Shown: piece after piece, positions 40,712-50,833 of the stretch
How positions within the stretch are numbered: position 1 is the first letter of the stretch
Layout of the letters: the number at the start of each line of letters is the position of its first letter
NCBI RefSeq assembly: GCF_028683095.1
Contig: NZ_JAJUBC010000004.1
Coordinates: forward strand, 182,632-246,631
DNA length: 64,000 nucleotides
DNA from: Enterovibrio gelatinilyticus
Lineage (GTDB): Bacteria; Pseudomonadota; Gammaproteobacteria; Enterobacterales; Vibrionaceae
Direction: 5' to 3'
The notes under the pieces: generated by a model
Told to the model about the DNA's origin: nothing
Database searches by the model: none
The model's input: only the letters and a program-made list of their open reading frames with translations
Program-made: the position numbers and the translations under genes

Positions 40712-42169
40712 ATGCAGTTGTTTAAAAAAATGACGACAAGTCTTTTAGTCGCCTCTATTTCTCTATCATCCCCAGTGATGGCAACCAGTTACAGCAGCCT
40801 CCCGGACATTGGCACGGCAGCAGCAGGGACATTGTCGGTCGAAAAAGAAATTGAATTTGGTAAGGCTTACATGCGCATTCTGCGTGGTAGTCAACCGATC
40901 GTTAACGACCCTCTTCTTTCTGAGTATATTTCCTCGCTAGGTGCAACATTAGTTGCAAATGCAAACGATGTTAAAACGCCTTTTGAGTTCATTCTGATCC
41001 GCAATCGTGACATTAATGCGTTTGCATTCTTCGGTGGCCACGTCGCGCTTCACACGGGTCTTTTCCTTCATGCTCAAAGCGAAAGTGAACTGGCATCGGT
41101 TGTTGCCCATGAGATTGCCCACTTAACACAGCGCCATCTTGCTCGTGCCATGGAAGATCAAGCGCGACAAACACCGTTGACGATGGCAGCGCTCGTGGGC
41201 TCACTAATGCTTGCGATTGCCGCACCACAAGCAGGGATCGCTGCAGCACAAGCTACAACGGCAGCGACTATTCAAAGCCGGATAAACTATACGCGCAGCA
41301 ACGAAAAAGAAGCGGATCGTGTAGGGATTGAAACGTTATCGCGTTCAGGATTTGATGTGAATGCCATGCCGCGATTCTTCACCCGCTTATCTGATCAATA
41401 TCGATTTGCATCCAAGCCACCACAGTTTCTGCTGACTCACCCAATGCCAGACTCGCGTATTACAGACTCTCGTGATCGCGCACAGCAATATCCACAGAAA
41501 ACCGTGCCTTACTCGCCAGAATATCAATTGGCTAGAGCAAGGGTAATTGCCCGATATACAGGTTTAGACCACAAAGCGGCGTTGGATGGATTCAATCGCG
41601 ATTTAAAAAATGCTTCGCCAGCTCAAGCGCAATCCATCAATTACGGAAAGGCGCTTGTCTACATTGATAGCCGTCAGTTTGACAAAGCAGGGGCGTTGCT
41701 GGCACCACTGATCAAAGCACAACCTAATAACCGTTTTTTCCTTGATGCGATGACCGATCTGGATGTAAGCCAGAAGCATTTTGATCAAGCCTTGAAACGC
41801 TTAAACAATGCGTTGGAAAGCCAACCCAATAATCCAGTACTGCTATTAAACCGAGATTATGTGCTGGTTAAAGCTGAAAGATATAAAGAAGCCACAACAG
41901 GACTTACGCGATTCACTCATCGCTATCCGAATGACGTTAATGGCTGGTCTCTGCTTCAAGAATCTTATGACAACCAAGGGATCCGTCATGGAGCACTCGC
42001 GGCACAAGGCGAACTGTATGCTCTACAAGCACGCTGGCACAAAGCTATTAACAATTACACACAAGCTAGCCAACTGGTAGAGCTTGGCAGTCTTGATCAA
42101 GCTCGTTACGATGCGCGTATTGATCAACTTAGGGTTGAGGAAGCGCGTTTTTCTGCACTTCAACGCTAA
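40712..42169 (+). CDS. bepA: Periplasmic metalloprotease/chaperone BepA (M48)
   Basis: A 485-residue protein that assists or degrades outer-membrane proteins, notably LptD. Start 40712 (MQLFKKMTTS) gives a signal peptide cut near VMA-TSYSS; the frame extends to 40649 without a signal-like start. The zinc motif is VVAHEIAHLTQRH and the third ligand lies in SNEKEADRVGIE. The C-terminal half consists of TPR repeats. A GGAGG lies unusually far (about 15 bp) from the ATG. Divergent from the tusA-perM pair. Confidence 0.92.
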   Translation: MQLFKKMTTSLLVASISLSSPVMATSYSSLPDIGTAAAGTLSVEKEIEFGKAYMRILRGSQPIVNDPLLSEYISSLGATLVANANDVKTPFEFILIRNRDINAFAFFGGHVALHTGLFLHAQSESELASVVAHEIAHLTQRHLARAMEDQARQTPLTMAALVGSLMLAIAAPQAGIAAAQATTAATIQSRINYTRSNEKEADRVGIETLSRSGFDVNAMPRFFTRLSDQYRFASKPPQFLLTHPMPDSRITDSRDRAQQYPQKTVPYSPEYQLARARVIARYTGLDHKAALDGFNRDLKNASPAQAQSINYGKALVYIDSRQFDKAGALLAPLIKAQPNNRFFLDAMTDLDVSQKHFDQALKRLNNALESQPNNPVLLLNRDYVLVKAERYKEATTGLTRFTHRYPNDVNGWSLLQESYDNQGIRHGALAAQGELYALQARWHKAINNYTQASQLVELGSLDQARYDARIDQLRVEEARFSALQR

Positions 42170-42271
42170 CGATACAACTATACCTTCAAGCCTGATTACG
42201 TTTTCACACACGTCGACGGCTTGGCAATGACAACAAAAACTGCGACAAATAACGCAGTACAAGGAGTTTTC

Positions 42272-42622
42272 ATGTCAGTCACCATTTACCACAACTCACG
42301 CTGTTCTAAGAGTCGCCAGACTTTGGCTCTACTTACTGAACGTGGCATTGAACCAGAAATCGTGGCCTATTTAGACACCCCTCCGACGATAGAAACCATT
42401 CAGACATTACTGACTCAACTTGGCTTCGATTCACCACGCCAAATGATGCGCACTAAGGAAGATATCTACAAAGCACTCAACCTTGGCGATGCGTCTGTCA
42501 CCGATGAGCAGTTAATCGTCGCCATGGCGGCAAACCCAAAACTGATTGAACGCCCTATTGTGGTCGCCAATGGTAAAGCGGCAATGGGTCGTCCACCTGA
42601 AAACGTGCTCGATATTCTCTAA
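42272..42622 (+). CDS. arsC: Arsenate reductase (glutaredoxin-dependent) family
   Basis: A 116-residue ArsC from ATG 42272 (MSVTIYHNSR) with AAGGAG upstream. Catalytic Cys11 is in YHNSRCSKSRQTL and the C-terminal IERPIVV and GRPPENVLDIL segments are standard. It reduces arsenate to arsenite with glutathione/glutaredoxin. No ars efflux genes are adjacent. Its stop overlaps the wrbA start (TAATG), so the two are coupled; the arsC-wrbA-DUF2069 order is common in vibrios. Confidence 0.92.
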   Translation: MSVTIYHNSRCSKSRQTLALLTERGIEPEIVAYLDTPPTIETIQTLLTQLGFDSPRQMMRTKEDIYKALNLGDASVTDEQLIVAMAANPKLIERPIVVANGKAAMGRPPENVLDIL

Positions 42623-43218
42623 TGACTGAGATATTGGTGCTCTACTATAGCCGCCACGGGGGAACTCAGAAAATGGCTCGCTTGCTAGCAAGAGGGGTTG
42701 AGTCAACTGGCGCTATTGCAAGGCTTCGTACCGTACCCGAGTTGGCATTTGTGGATGAGGGATGCCCTCATGAAAGCGTGTCCACCGTGAAGTCTGACGA
42801 CCCTTATGTCTCGCTGGAAGATCTCAAAGCTTGTCATGGCCTCGCGCTAGGCAGCCCTGTTCGCTTTGGAAATATGGCTGCACCGCTCAAGCACTTTATC
42901 GACAGTACAAGCAAAGCTTGGCTTGAAGGGACATTGATCGGTAAACCAGCCATGGTCTTCAACTCTGGCTCAATGTTGCATGGCGGGCAAGAGACGACGT
43001 TGCAATCCATGATGCTGCCACTGCTGCATCATGGCATGGTCATCGTTGGCCTTCCCCACTCAGAGTCAGCATTGCACACCACATCAGGTGGCGGCTCTCC
43101 GTATGGTCCATCTCATGTTAACGTTGAAGGTCATCGCCAGCCTGACAATGATGAAAAGAATCTCGCCATTGCTGCAGGTAAAAGGCTTGCAGACATTGCA
43201 ACCAAGCTTCGGCATTGA
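42622..43218 (+). CDS. wrbA: NAD(P)H:quinone oxidoreductase WrbA
   Basis: A 198-residue flavodoxin-like protein. The FMN phosphate loop is YYSRHGGTQKMARL, and the isoalloxazine region includes LGSPVRFGNMAAPLKHFIDS and the C-terminal HTTSGGGSPYGPSHV, all WrbA features. It reduces quinones by two electrons, limiting radical formation. It starts inside the arsC stop codon and precedes a DUF2069 gene. Confidence 0.92.
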   Translation: MTEILVLYYSRHGGTQKMARLLARGVESTGAIARLRTVPELAFVDEGCPHESVSTVKSDDPYVSLEDLKACHGLALGSPVRFGNMAAPLKHFIDSTSKAWLEGTLIGKPAMVFNSGSMLHGGQETTLQSMMLPLLHHGMVIVGLPHSESALHTTSGGGSPYGPSHVNVEGHRQPDNDEKNLAIAAGKRLADIATKLRH

Positions 43219-43262
43219 TTCCAATAGATAGAAATAAGACTTAGATAAAAGGAGTTATCCCG

Positions 43263-43676
43263 TTGTTCTCTTCTACTTCTCGCCTTAGGGCAGTTGCGCT
43301 TTCTTCATACTTAGCACTGTTTGGCTGGGTCGCGTTATGGCATGCCGTTTTATCGCCACATATTCATGTAAACCCTTACGGCGTCACCATCGCCTGGTTA
43401 CTCCCTTTGCTCTTGCCGTTAAAAGGGATAATTACAGGTAAGCCTTATACACACGCGTGGGCGAACTTCATTCTAATGCTCTATTTTACCCATGCCCTCA
43501 CGATCTTATGGATCGACCAAGGGGAGCGCTGGCTGGCACTTGTAGAACTCGTACTGACTTCAATCTCATTTGTTAGCAACATCTATTTCGCAAAACGAAA
43601 AGGGCAGGAAATGGGGTTAGGGCTGAAAAAATTGTCTCAAGTTGAACGCGAAGAAAAAGCGCGATTTGAAAAGTAG
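43263..43676 (+). CDS. DUF2069 membrane protein
   Basis: A 137-residue protein with four probable transmembrane segments (VALSSYLALFGWVALWHAV, IAWLLPLLLPLKGII and two more) and a charged C-terminal tail, fitting DUF2069. The start is TTG at 43263, chosen because AAAGGAG lies 8-9 bp upstream and there is no ATG near. It ends the arsC-wrbA operon. Function is unknown. Confidence 0.85.
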   Translation: MFSSTSRLRAVALSSYLALFGWVALWHAVLSPHIHVNPYGVTIAWLLPLLLPLKGIITGKPYTHAWANFILMLYFTHALTILWIDQGERWLALVELVLTSISFVSNIYFAKRKGQEMGLGLKKLSQVEREEKARFEK

Positions 43677-43714
43677 CCTTCAGGCTCAACGTGCCGCCAT
43701 GCATAGCCAGACAC

Positions 43715-43745
43715 AAAAAAAGCAGGTGAATTCACCTGCTTTTTC
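43715..43745. terminator. Bidirectional terminator between DUF2069 and DUF2066 genes
   Basis: AAAAAAGCAGGTGAATTCACCTGCTTTTT: a continuous palindrome with T-tracts both ways, between convergent genes. Confidence 0.88.
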
Positions 43746-43772
43746 TTTTTCATGAATGTCGGTTAACGTGAT

Positions 43773-44936
43773 TCAACCCATCCATTGGTAGGTCAATGTC
43801 GACGAATTGGCACTGTTTACCTCAGGAGTATCAATCACGACCGGTGCAATAGCCGGCACAGCGACACCATCAATCACCTCTTGTGTTGCACCATTGACAC
43901 CAGCATCGACAGGTTGAGTTGGCGCGGGCAGCATCTCAACAACAGGTTCTGGTAACACTTCAACACGACGAAGGCGACGATCAGACATCATCTCATTGTG
44001 AAAAATTTCTTCATTCGCTAGCAGGCTGATGCGAAACGTCGCCGTCCCCGCGTCAATAGACTCTAAACGAAGAGAAGCAACGGAGTTAAGTCCTTTTAGC
44101 GTGCGCTCAACCACAAAGAAGTCTTCAGCATCATTCAAGCCTGTAATGGTCAACGCCGTCGCATTACTATCAGCCACGCCTAAATTAATCGCCAAACGAT
44201 CTGCGTAATAGTTAGAAATGTCATCAACCATTGTTGCAAATGCTTGCGCTGGCGCACCTGATGCTTGACCCTCTATCGGCGCATCACTGCCAAGGTTTGC
44301 CGCATTGGGAAATAATTGCCAACTCAAACGGTTATTGCGTACTTTCACCACCGCGACACCGGTAGGATTATAGCGCGCACTCGCTTGTGAAATTGGCCCC
44401 GTAAATCCTCCCCAAAGGTCAGGAATAGATATTGCGACCACATCGTCGAAGTCACCCACTGGCATCAAAACAGGCAGACCACGTCGATCTCCTTCTGATT
44501 TCAGTGTCGAAATCAAATCAGAGCCAGACTGCTCCCACACTACATTACGCTGTGATGCGTTGTCTTCCACTAACCAGAACAGAACTTCAGGGCGTGGTAG
44601 CCCCCAATACGGTACTTGCGCTTGCGTCAGTAATGTCCGGATTTTGGCATCATCAAATGCCAATACTAAGCTGCGTAATCCTTCAGAGTCCCCGTACCCT
44701 AACTGAGTGATGTATTGGTTTACCGAAGGAAGCGCCTTTTGAATCACCGGATTTTCACCCACATTGGCTTGACCCGACATGCGTACCAACACATCAACAA
44801 ACGCTTTTTGCTTTGCTGCTTGTTCCGTCGCGGTATCACTATCATCCAGCACGACTTCAGTACTGAACAATGAAGAAGCCATTGCACTGGTTTGCCCTAG
44901 TGCTAACGCCAAAACGAAAAAAAATATTCGTAACAT
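43773..44936 (-). CDS. DUF2066 secreted protein
   Basis: A 387-residue protein from ATG 44936 (MLRIFFFVLALALG), with a signal peptide cut near AMA-SSLF; a longer frame lacks a good start. The pattern matches DUF2066: an N-terminal domain (LVRMSGQANVGENPVIQ) and a beta-rich middle, ending with a Pro/Val-rich low-complexity tail. It should be periplasmic. Function is unknown. In vibrios it lies near uraA and purM as here. Confidence 0.82.
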   Translation of the reverse strand: MLRIFFFVLALALGQTSAMASSLFSTEVVLDDSDTATEQAAKQKAFVDVLVRMSGQANVGENPVIQKALPSVNQYITQLGYGDSEGLRSLVLAFDDAKIRTLLTQAQVPYWGLPRPEVLFWLVEDNASQRNVVWEQSGSDLISTLKSEGDRRGLPVLMPVGDFDDVVAISIPDLWGGFTGPISQASARYNPTGVAVVKVRNNRLSWQLFPNAANLGSDAPIEGQASGAPAQAFATMVDDISNYYADRLAINLGVADSNATALTITGLNDAEDFFVVERTLKGLNSVASLRLESIDAGTATFRISLLANEEIFHNEMMSDRRLRRVEVLPEPVVEMLPAPTQPVDAGVNGATQEVIDGVAVPAIAPVVIDTPEVNSANSSTLTYQWMG

Positions 44937-45252
44937 ATATTTGCCAGACAACTCGAATTTTAAACGTTGATCATAAATTGAAGCCACACTGTCAGCAATG
45001 GCAAAACATCGAATTTGAGCGATATAACCAAGCGACGCTATTCAATAAGCCACATATGATCAGTCCGTCTCCGCATATCCATGCCCATTGACATAAAAAG
45101 TATAAACCTCACAGGCACATTCCATTGACCACGCGTTAAAGAAAAAGTTAGAAACAGACTGTGTAATTCATCGACAAGACAGCGTCAATCACTGAAAAAC
45201 ACCTATTTATTGTGGTAGTATCCGCCGATTTTTCATTTTAGGAAGGAGCGTC
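44937..45252 (+). promoter_or_regulatory. Divergent DUF2066/uraA gap with candidate uraA promoter
   Basis: A 316-bp non-coding gap. Near its right end TAGTAT (45216-45221), preceded by a TG extended -10, and CTGAAA (45192-45197) at 18-bp spacing form a candidate uraA promoter. I see no PurR box and no further gene. Confidence 0.4.
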
Positions 45253-46494
45253 ATGATGCAATTCTTATTAGGGGCACAAATGTTATTTGTTGCCTTCGGC
45301 GCGTTGGTGTTGGTTCCGCTATTAACCGGACTTGACCCTAACGTTGCACTCTTCGGTGCGGGTATCGGTACCTTGCTTTTCCAATTAGTAACTAAGCGTT
45401 CCGTTCCCATTTTCCTCGCCTCTTCTTTCGCTTTTATCGCCCCCATTATGTTCGGTGTTCAAACATGGGGTATTCCAGCCACCATGGGCGGCCTAATGGT
45501 AGCGGGGGTAGTCTATGTCATCATGGGTGGCATCATTAAAGTTCGAGGTGTGGGTTTTATTCACAAACTTCTACCACCTGTTGTTGTTGGCCCCGTGATT
45601 ATGGTCATAGGTCTAGGATTGGCACCCGCTGCAGTTAACATGGCATTGGGTAAATCTGGCGATGGCGCATTTCAGCTCGTTGATGGCTCTGTGGCACTTT
45701 GGATCTCAGGTGTCTCGTTAGTCACAACGATTGCGATGTCTGTATTTGCAAAGGGCTTCTTTAGACTGGTCCCTATCTTGGCAGGCATTATTTCTGGCTA
45801 TGCAGTCGCACTGTTCTTTGGCGTAGTCGATTTCTCTCCGGTTCTTAATGCTGCTTGGCTTGCTATGCCAGCATTCACGGCTCCAGCATTCAACATCAAC
45901 GCCATCTTGTTTATGATTCCTGTTGCCATTGCTCCTGCAGTTGAGCACGTTGGCGACATGCTAGCTATCTCAAACGTAACCGGTAAAGACTACCTGAAAA
46001 AACCAGGACTACACCGTACCATGGCGGGTGACGGCGTGGCGACGATAGCCGCTTCAATGTTCGGTGCGCCGCCAAACACCACCTACAGTGAAGTCACAGG
46101 TGCGGTTATGCTAACTCGCGCATTTAATCCTGCCATCATGACTTGGGCTGCTGTCACCGCAATTATCTTGGCCTTTGTGGGCAAGCTAGGTGCTGTACTG
46201 CAAACCATTCCTGTCCCAGTTATGGGCGGCATCATGATTTTGTTATTCGGTTCGATTGCAACCGTTGGCCTAAATACATTGATTAAAAACCAAGTGGACC
46301 TGCACAAAGCGCGCAACCTGACCATTGTGGCGGTGACACTGGTGTTTGGTATTGGTGGTATGGCGTTTGGTATTGGCGAGTTCAGCCTTCAAGGCATCAG
46401 CTTGTGCGGTATCGTGGCTATCTTGCTTAACCTCATTCTCCCGCATGACATGGGTGAAACTCACGTTGTCGATAATGCGCAAATGGAAGACTGA
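45253..46494 (+). CDS. uraA: Uracil permease UraA
   Basis: A 413-residue nucleobase:cation symporter (NCS2) with about fourteen membrane segments. Conserved regions are LASSFAFIAPIM, the motif VAIAPAVEHVGDM with the substrate-binding Glu, and GAPPNTTYSEVTGAV. A GGAAGGAG precedes ATG 45253; a second ATG follows at once. The N-terminus is shorter than that of E. coli UraA. It imports uracil for the phosphoribosyltransferase encoded by the facing upp. Confidence 0.92.
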   Translation: MMQFLLGAQMLFVAFGALVLVPLLTGLDPNVALFGAGIGTLLFQLVTKRSVPIFLASSFAFIAPIMFGVQTWGIPATMGGLMVAGVVYVIMGGIIKVRGVGFIHKLLPPVVVGPVIMVIGLGLAPAAVNMALGKSGDGAFQLVDGSVALWISGVSLVTTIAMSVFAKGFFRLVPILAGIISGYAVALFFGVVDFSPVLNAAWLAMPAFTAPAFNINAILFMIPVAIAPAVEHVGDMLAISNVTGKDYLKKPGLHRTMAGDGVATIAASMFGAPPNTTYSEVTGAVMLTRAFNPAIMTWAAVTAIILAFVGKLGAVLQTIPVPVMGGIMILLFGSIATVGLNTLIKNQVDLHKARNLTIVAVTLVFGIGGMAFGIGEFSLQGISLCGIVAILLNLILPHDMGETHVVDNAQMED

Positions 46495-46514
46495 TTAGTC
46501 AAAAAATAAGTAAT

Positions 46515-46543
46515 AAAAAAGGCTTCCATTGGAAGCCTTTTTT
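46515..46543. terminator. Bidirectional terminator between uraA and upp
   Basis: AAAAAAGGCTTCC, loop ATT, GGAAGCCTTTTTT between the convergent uraA and upp genes. Confidence 0.9.
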
Positions 46544-46572
46544 ATTGTTGGTGCCACAAGCACTAATAGTGC

Positions 46573-47199
46573 TTATTTAGTACCAAAAATCTTGTCGCCC
46601 GCATCGCCCAAGCCAGGAACGATGTAGCCTTTGTCATTCAGTTTTTCATCAATAGCAGCGGTATACAACTCAACATCTGGGTGCGCCTTCTCTAGTGCTT
46701 CTAGGCCTTCAGGTGCCGCAACGAGTACCAACACTTTAATGTTGAAACAACCGTTCTCTTTCAACAGGTCAATCGTCGCGATCATTGAACCACCAGTTGC
46801 CAACATTGGATCAACCACCAGCGCCATACGTTCGTTGATGTTGCTTGCCAGTTTGTGGAAATAAGGCACTGGCTCTAGCGTTTCTTCATCACGGTAGATA
46901 CCTACCACGCTGATACGTGCACTTGGAATGTGCTCAAGTACGCCATCCATCATACCCAGACCTGCACGCAAAATAGGCACAACCGTGACTTTTTTGCCCT
47001 TGATCTGATCGACTTCAACAGGACCATTCCAACCTTCAATGGTCACTTTTTCGGTTTCAAAGTCTGATGTTGCTTCATAAGTCAGCAGGCTGCCAACTTC
47101 GGTGGCCAACTCACGGAAACGCTTGGTGCTGATATCACCTTCACGCATCAAACCGATTTTATGCTTAACCAGCGGATGCTTAACCTCAACCACTTTCAT
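46573..47199 (-). CDS. upp: Uracil phosphoribosyltransferase
   Basis: A 208-residue salvage enzyme making UMP from uracil and PRPP. Start 47199 ([10 protein letters not shown]) has CAGGAGTC upstream. The PRPP-binding motif is [16 protein letters not shown], and the C-terminal [17 protein letters not shown] binds uracil. Divergent from purM and facing uraA, it completes a pyrimidine salvage pair with the permease. Confidence 0.96.
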   Translation of the reverse strand: MKVVEVKHPLVKHKIGLMREGDISTKRFRELATEVGSLLTYEATSDFETEKVTIEGWNGPVEVDQIKGKKVTVVPILRAGLGMMDGVLEHIPSARISVVGIYRDEETLEPVPYFHKLASNINERMALVVDPMLATGGSMIATIDLLKENGCFNIKVLVLVAAPEGLEALEKAHPDVELYTAAIDEKLNDKGYIVPGLGDAGDKIFGTK

Positions 47200-47301
47200 G
47201 ACAGACTCCTGCAAAAAAACAAATTAACCGCATTATACACAAGAAATATGGGGGGAATAGTTACAGACAACTAGTTGCGCTTTTTTGCTGCAAATTGGCT
47301 G

Positions 47302-47317
47302 ACGCAAACGTTTTCCT
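47302..47317. promoter_or_regulatory. PurR operator between upp and purM
   Basis: ACGCAAACGTTTTCCT matches the PurR box ACGCAAACGTTTGCGT at 13 of 16 positions. It lies 63 bp before the purM start and 103 bp from the upp start, so it likely represses purMN and might influence upp. Confidence 0.8.
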
Positions 47318-47379
47318 TTTTAGAATGGCACTGTTAAAATAGCGCCGCTTTTAAGTCCATAACTTGGTAAGGATCCCCA

Positions 47380-48423
47380 GTGAGCGATAATAAGTCTTCT
47401 CTTAGCTACAAAGATGCAGGTGTAGATATCGATGCAGGTAACGCCCTCGTTGACAGAATCAAAGGTGTAGTTAAGCGCACTCGTCGTCCTGAAGTCATGG
47501 GTGGCATCGGTGGCTTCGGCGCACTTTGCGAATTGCCTACAAAATACAAACAGCCCGTACTGGTCTCTGGTACTGACGGTGTAGGTACCAAGCTTCGCCT
47601 AGCAATGGATCTGAAAAAACACGACACCATTGGTATCGATTTGGTTGCTATGTGTGTGAACGATTTGATTGTTCAAGGTGCAGAGCCCCTATTCTTCCTT
47701 GATTACTATGCAACAGGAAAACTGGATGTTGATACCGCGGCGGATGTCGTCACGGGTATTGGTGAAGGTTGTCTGCAATCTGGTTGCGCATTGATCGGTG
47801 GCGAAACCGCTGAAATGCCAGGTATGTATGACGGTGAAGACTACGACGTTGCAGGTTTCTGCGTCGGTGTTGTAGAAAAAGAAGACATCATTGACGGTTC
47901 TAAAGTCAGTGCTGGTGACGCAATCATCGCTATCGCATCTTCAGGCCCTCACTCTAACGGCTATAGCTTAGTGCGTAAGATCATCGAAGTATCAAATGCC
48001 GATGTGACTGCTGAGCTTGAAGGAAAATCATTGGGTGACCACCTTCTAGAGCCGACTCGCATTTATGTTAAGCCTGTCCTTAAGATGCTAGAAACCTGCG
48101 ATGCACACGCAATATCGCACATCACTGGTGGTGGTTTCTGGGAAAACATTCCTCGCGTTTTGCCTGAAGGCACTAAAGCTGTTATCGATGGTAACAGCTG
48201 GGAGTGGCCTGCTATTTTCAAATGGCTACAAGAAAACGGCAACGTGACTCAACACGAAATGTACCGCACCTTTAACTGTGGTGTTGGTTTGATCATTGCC
48301 CTACCTGCAGAGCAAGCTCAACAAGCTATCGACATTCTCAACCAAGAAGGTGAGAAAGCGTGGCTACTTGGCAACATTGCAAATGCATCTGCCGATGAAG
48401 AGCAGGTAGAAATCAAGGGGTGA
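47380..48423 (+). CDS. purM: AIR synthase (phosphoribosylformylglycinamidine cyclo-ligase)
   Basis: A 347-residue ATP-dependent enzyme closing the imidazole ring in purine synthesis. The start is GTG 47380 with AAGGA upstream. Motifs are [12 protein letters not shown], the catalytic region [23 protein letters not shown] and [13 protein letters not shown]. The stop overlaps the possible GTG start of purN; purM-purN is the standard operon, here behind a PurR box. Confidence 0.96.
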   Translation: MSDNKSSLSYKDAGVDIDAGNALVDRIKGVVKRTRRPEVMGGIGGFGALCELPTKYKQPVLVSGTDGVGTKLRLAMDLKKHDTIGIDLVAMCVNDLIVQGAEPLFFLDYYATGKLDVDTAADVVTGIGEGCLQSGCALIGGETAEMPGMYDGEDYDVAGFCVGVVEKEDIIDGSKVSAGDAIIAIASSGPHSNGYSLVRKIIEVSNADVTAELEGKSLGDHLLEPTRIYVKPVLKMLETCDAHAISHITGGGFWENIPRVLPEGTKAVIDGNSWEWPAIFKWLQENGNVTQHEMYRTFNCGVGLIIALPAEQAQQAIDILNQEGEKAWLLGNIANASADEEQVEIKG

Positions 48424-48425
48424 TC

Positions 48426-49061
48426 ATGAAAAACGTGGTAGTGCTGGTTTCCGGAAACGGCTCTAACTTGCAAGCCATTATCGATCGATGCCATCAAAAA
48501 GATGGCATCAATATAGCAGCGGTAATAGCGAACAAAGAAGATGCCTACGGGCTGACTCGTGCAAAAAGTGCAGGTATTGATGCTGTCGTGGTGCCAAGCA
48601 AAGGAATCACCGATCGCAGCGAGTATGACGATAAATTGATGACTGCCATTGATGGCTATCAACCCGATCTTATTGTGCTCGCTGGTTTCATGCGAATCTT
48701 AACGCCTGCATTTGTTCAGCATTACCACGCTAAAATGATCAATATCCACCCATCGTTGCTTCCTAAGTACACGGGCTTGAATACCCACCAGCGAGCCATT
48801 GATGCCGGTGACAAAGTGCATGGAACCTCTGTGCACTTTGTGACTGAAGAACTCGATGGCGGTCCTGTTATTCTTCAAGCAGAAGTGCCTATCTTTGAAC
48901 AGGACAATGCCGATACCGTGTTTGAGCGAGTTCAAGAGCAAGAGCATCGTATCTATCCGCTCGTCATTGAATGGTTCTGTGAGGGGCGTTTGACAATGAA
49001 CGACGGACAAGCACTAATGGATGGCTTGATGTTGGGAGACGCTGGTTACGCAACCGAATAA
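48426..49061 (+). CDS. purN: Phosphoribosylglycinamide formyltransferase (GAR transformylase)
   Basis: A 211-residue enzyme transferring formyl from 10-formyl-THF to GAR. ATG 48426 (MKNVVVLVSGNG) is preferred because AAGGGG lies 5 bp upstream; a GTG at 48420 adds two codons. The phosphate loop is VSGNGSNLQAI; catalytic Asn and His lie in MINIHPSLLPKY, and Asp in EELDGGPVI. It is coupled to purM. Confidence 0.96.
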   Translation: MKNVVVLVSGNGSNLQAIIDRCHQKDGINIAAVIANKEDAYGLTRAKSAGIDAVVVPSKGITDRSEYDDKLMTAIDGYQPDLIVLAGFMRILTPAFVQHYHAKMINIHPSLLPKYTGLNTHQRAIDAGDKVHGTSVHFVTEELDGGPVILQAEVPIFEQDNADTVFERVQEQEHRIYPLVIEWFCEGRLTMNDGQALMDGLMLGDAGYATE

Positions 49062-49092
49062 CTCTCGACTAACCACATGATTGATTTAAAAG

Positions 49093-49120
49093 AAAAACGC
49101 GCCAATTAGCGCGTTTTTTT
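49093..49120. terminator. Bidirectional terminator between purN and yafJ
   Basis: AAAAACGCGC, loop CAATTA, GCGCGTTTTTTT between convergent genes. Confidence 0.88.
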
Positions 49121-49153
49121 GTATCTGGACCGTTACCGTTAAAGCCCTTCTCG

Positions 49154-49945
49154 CTAGCTTTTAAAATCTGCGCGGTTACAAGTGATCACTTCACCAAGAT
49201 GGAACACGCAATACTCACCAGGCTGCATTTTATGCCACGTTTCATTGTTGGTGAGTGGCTGAGTTGCAATGACAGTCACCACGTCGTTGGGTGTCGTTTC
49301 TTCTTGAAAATCGACCGTAACATCTTCATCAATCAAGCTTGCTTTGCCAAACGGCGCACGGCGAGTGATCCAATGAAGGTTGTTAGTACAATACGCCATG
49401 ACGTAATCACCATCGCTAAACAGCATGTTAAACACACCAAGTTCACGCAAGGTGTCGCATCGACTCGCGATAAATCGAAAGACTTCGGTCATGTCCTCTG
49501 GCTTTTCCGGGTAGTACTGCTCAATTTCATGCAGCAACCAGCAGAACGCCTTTTCACTGTCCGTTTCACCGACCGGTTTGAAGTGCCCTGACGGCATATC
49601 TTCATAACCCGTAAGTTGGCCATTATGCGCATACGTCCAATAACGTCCCCAAATTTCACGGGTAAACGGGTGCGTATTTTCAAGATTCACTTCACCGCGA
49701 TTGGCTTGTCGGATATGACTGACCACAGCACAGCTTTTTATTGGGTAACTTTGTACGAGTTCAGCGATTTTTGAGTTACAGCTTGGGTTTGGATCTTTGA
49801 AGGTACGAAAGCCTTTTCCTTCATAAAAAACGATTCCCCAGCCATCTCGGTGCGGACCTGTATTGCCACCACGTTGAATCAAACCGGTAAAACTAAAACA
49901 AATATCGGTTGGCACATTGGCACTCATGCCAAGAAGTTCACACAT
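49154..49945 (-). CDS. yafJ: Class II glutamine amidotransferase (YafJ-like)
   Basis: A 263-residue protein with an N-terminal nucleophile Cys2 (MCELLGMSAN) exposed after Met removal, typical of Ntn-type glutaminases. GGNTGPHRDGWGI, HIRQANRGEV and the oxyanion segment AHNGQLTG are conserved. It contains no synthetase domain, so its partner or acceptor is unknown. YafJ proteins accompany gmhA in many genomes, as here, with a 78-bp gap between the two genes. Confidence 0.9.
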   Translation of the reverse strand: MCELLGMSANVPTDICFSFTGLIQRGGNTGPHRDGWGIVFYEGKGFRTFKDPNPSCNSKIAELVQSYPIKSCAVVSHIRQANRGEVNLENTHPFTREIWGRYWTYAHNGQLTGYEDMPSGHFKPVGETDSEKAFCWLLHEIEQYYPEKPEDMTEVFRFIASRCDTLRELGVFNMLFSDGDYVMAYCTNNLHWITRRAPFGKASLIDEDVTVDFQEETTPNDVVTVIATQPLTNNETWHKMQPGEYCVFHLGEVITCNRADFKS

Positions 49946-50023
49946 GTTCCGTCACACTTTCCTTATCAACAGTGCTGAACTGCTGTTCATCGAACCACTC
50001 AGCACTGTATGGGCAAATCCCTA

Positions 50024-50602
50024 TTATTTTTCCATTTCTTTTTCAACAAGCTGGATCAAGATGTGGATAATCTTGATGTGCACTTCCTGAATACGGTCAG
50101 CATAACCAAAATGCGGCACACGGATTTCAATATCCGCAAGTCCTGCCATTTTACCGCCGTCTTTGCCCGTCAACATGATAGACGTCATGCCTTTGGCTTT
50201 TGCCGCCTCAATCGCTCGAAGAATGTTACCTGAGTTACCCGATGTAGACAGACCAAACAGCACATCACCTTTCATACCTACCGCTTCAAGATAGCGAGAG
50301 AATACAAACTCGTAACCAAAGTCATTACTCACACATGAGATGTGGCTTGGGTCTGAAATCGCAATCGCCGGATAACCTGGACGGTTTTCGCGATAACGAC
50401 CGGTCAACTCTTCCGCAAAGTGCATTGCGTCACAATGCGAGCCACCGTTACCGCATGATAGAACTTTGCCGCCCGCTTTAAATGCATCCGCCAGATGCTT
50501 TGCAGCAGCTTCAATGTTCGCAATATTCTTTTCATCTTTTAGAAACGCGTCTAGCACGCTTGCAGCTTCTGTCAGCTCAGAGCGAATAAGGTCTTGGTAC
50601 AT
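50024..50602 (-). CDS. gmhA: Phosphoheptose isomerase
   Basis: A 192-residue SIS-fold enzyme converting sedoheptulose 7-phosphate to D-glycero-D-manno-heptose 7-phosphate for LPS inner core. The phosphosugar site reads [19 protein letters not shown] and [12 protein letters not shown], and the C-terminal helix [14 protein letters not shown] carries the catalytic His. It is tetrameric in the family. Upstream of yafJ in the same direction. Confidence 0.95.
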   Translation of the reverse strand: MYQDLIRSELTEAASVLDAFLKDEKNIANIEAAAKHLADAFKAGGKVLSCGNGGSHCDAMHFAEELTGRYRENRPGYPAIAISDPSHISCVSNDFGYEFVFSRYLEAVGMKGDVLFGLSTSGNSGNILRAIEAAKAKGMTSIMLTGKDGGKMAGLADIEIRVPHFGYADRIQEVHIKIIHILIQLVEKEMEK

Positions 50603-50833
50603 GGGCTATTCTCTTTTTTTATGTTGAATGGCATGGGGCAAGCCGCCCAAATTTGTCTTGAACCAGTGTACCCGTAAACACCGGAAGCTGTCGATATTCC
50701 CATGACGGTTGTGATTGTTGAATGAAAACAATTATCTGAAAAATAAATTAGAGCAATTCACCTAATCAGTGAAAGACGGTGCACATTTTTACGGGTCATT
50801 GTTTTACATTCTCGCAAAAACCTGCTTACAATT

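Noticed and set aside
42272..42622. Arsenic resistance operon
   Set aside because: Only the ArsC-type reductase is present, coupled to wrbA; the ArsR protein at 30363-30692 is distant and lacks metal-binding motifs.
47200..47379. Purine riboswitch upstream of purM
   Set aside because: The leader is short and a PurR box explains regulation; no conserved riboswitch core was seen.
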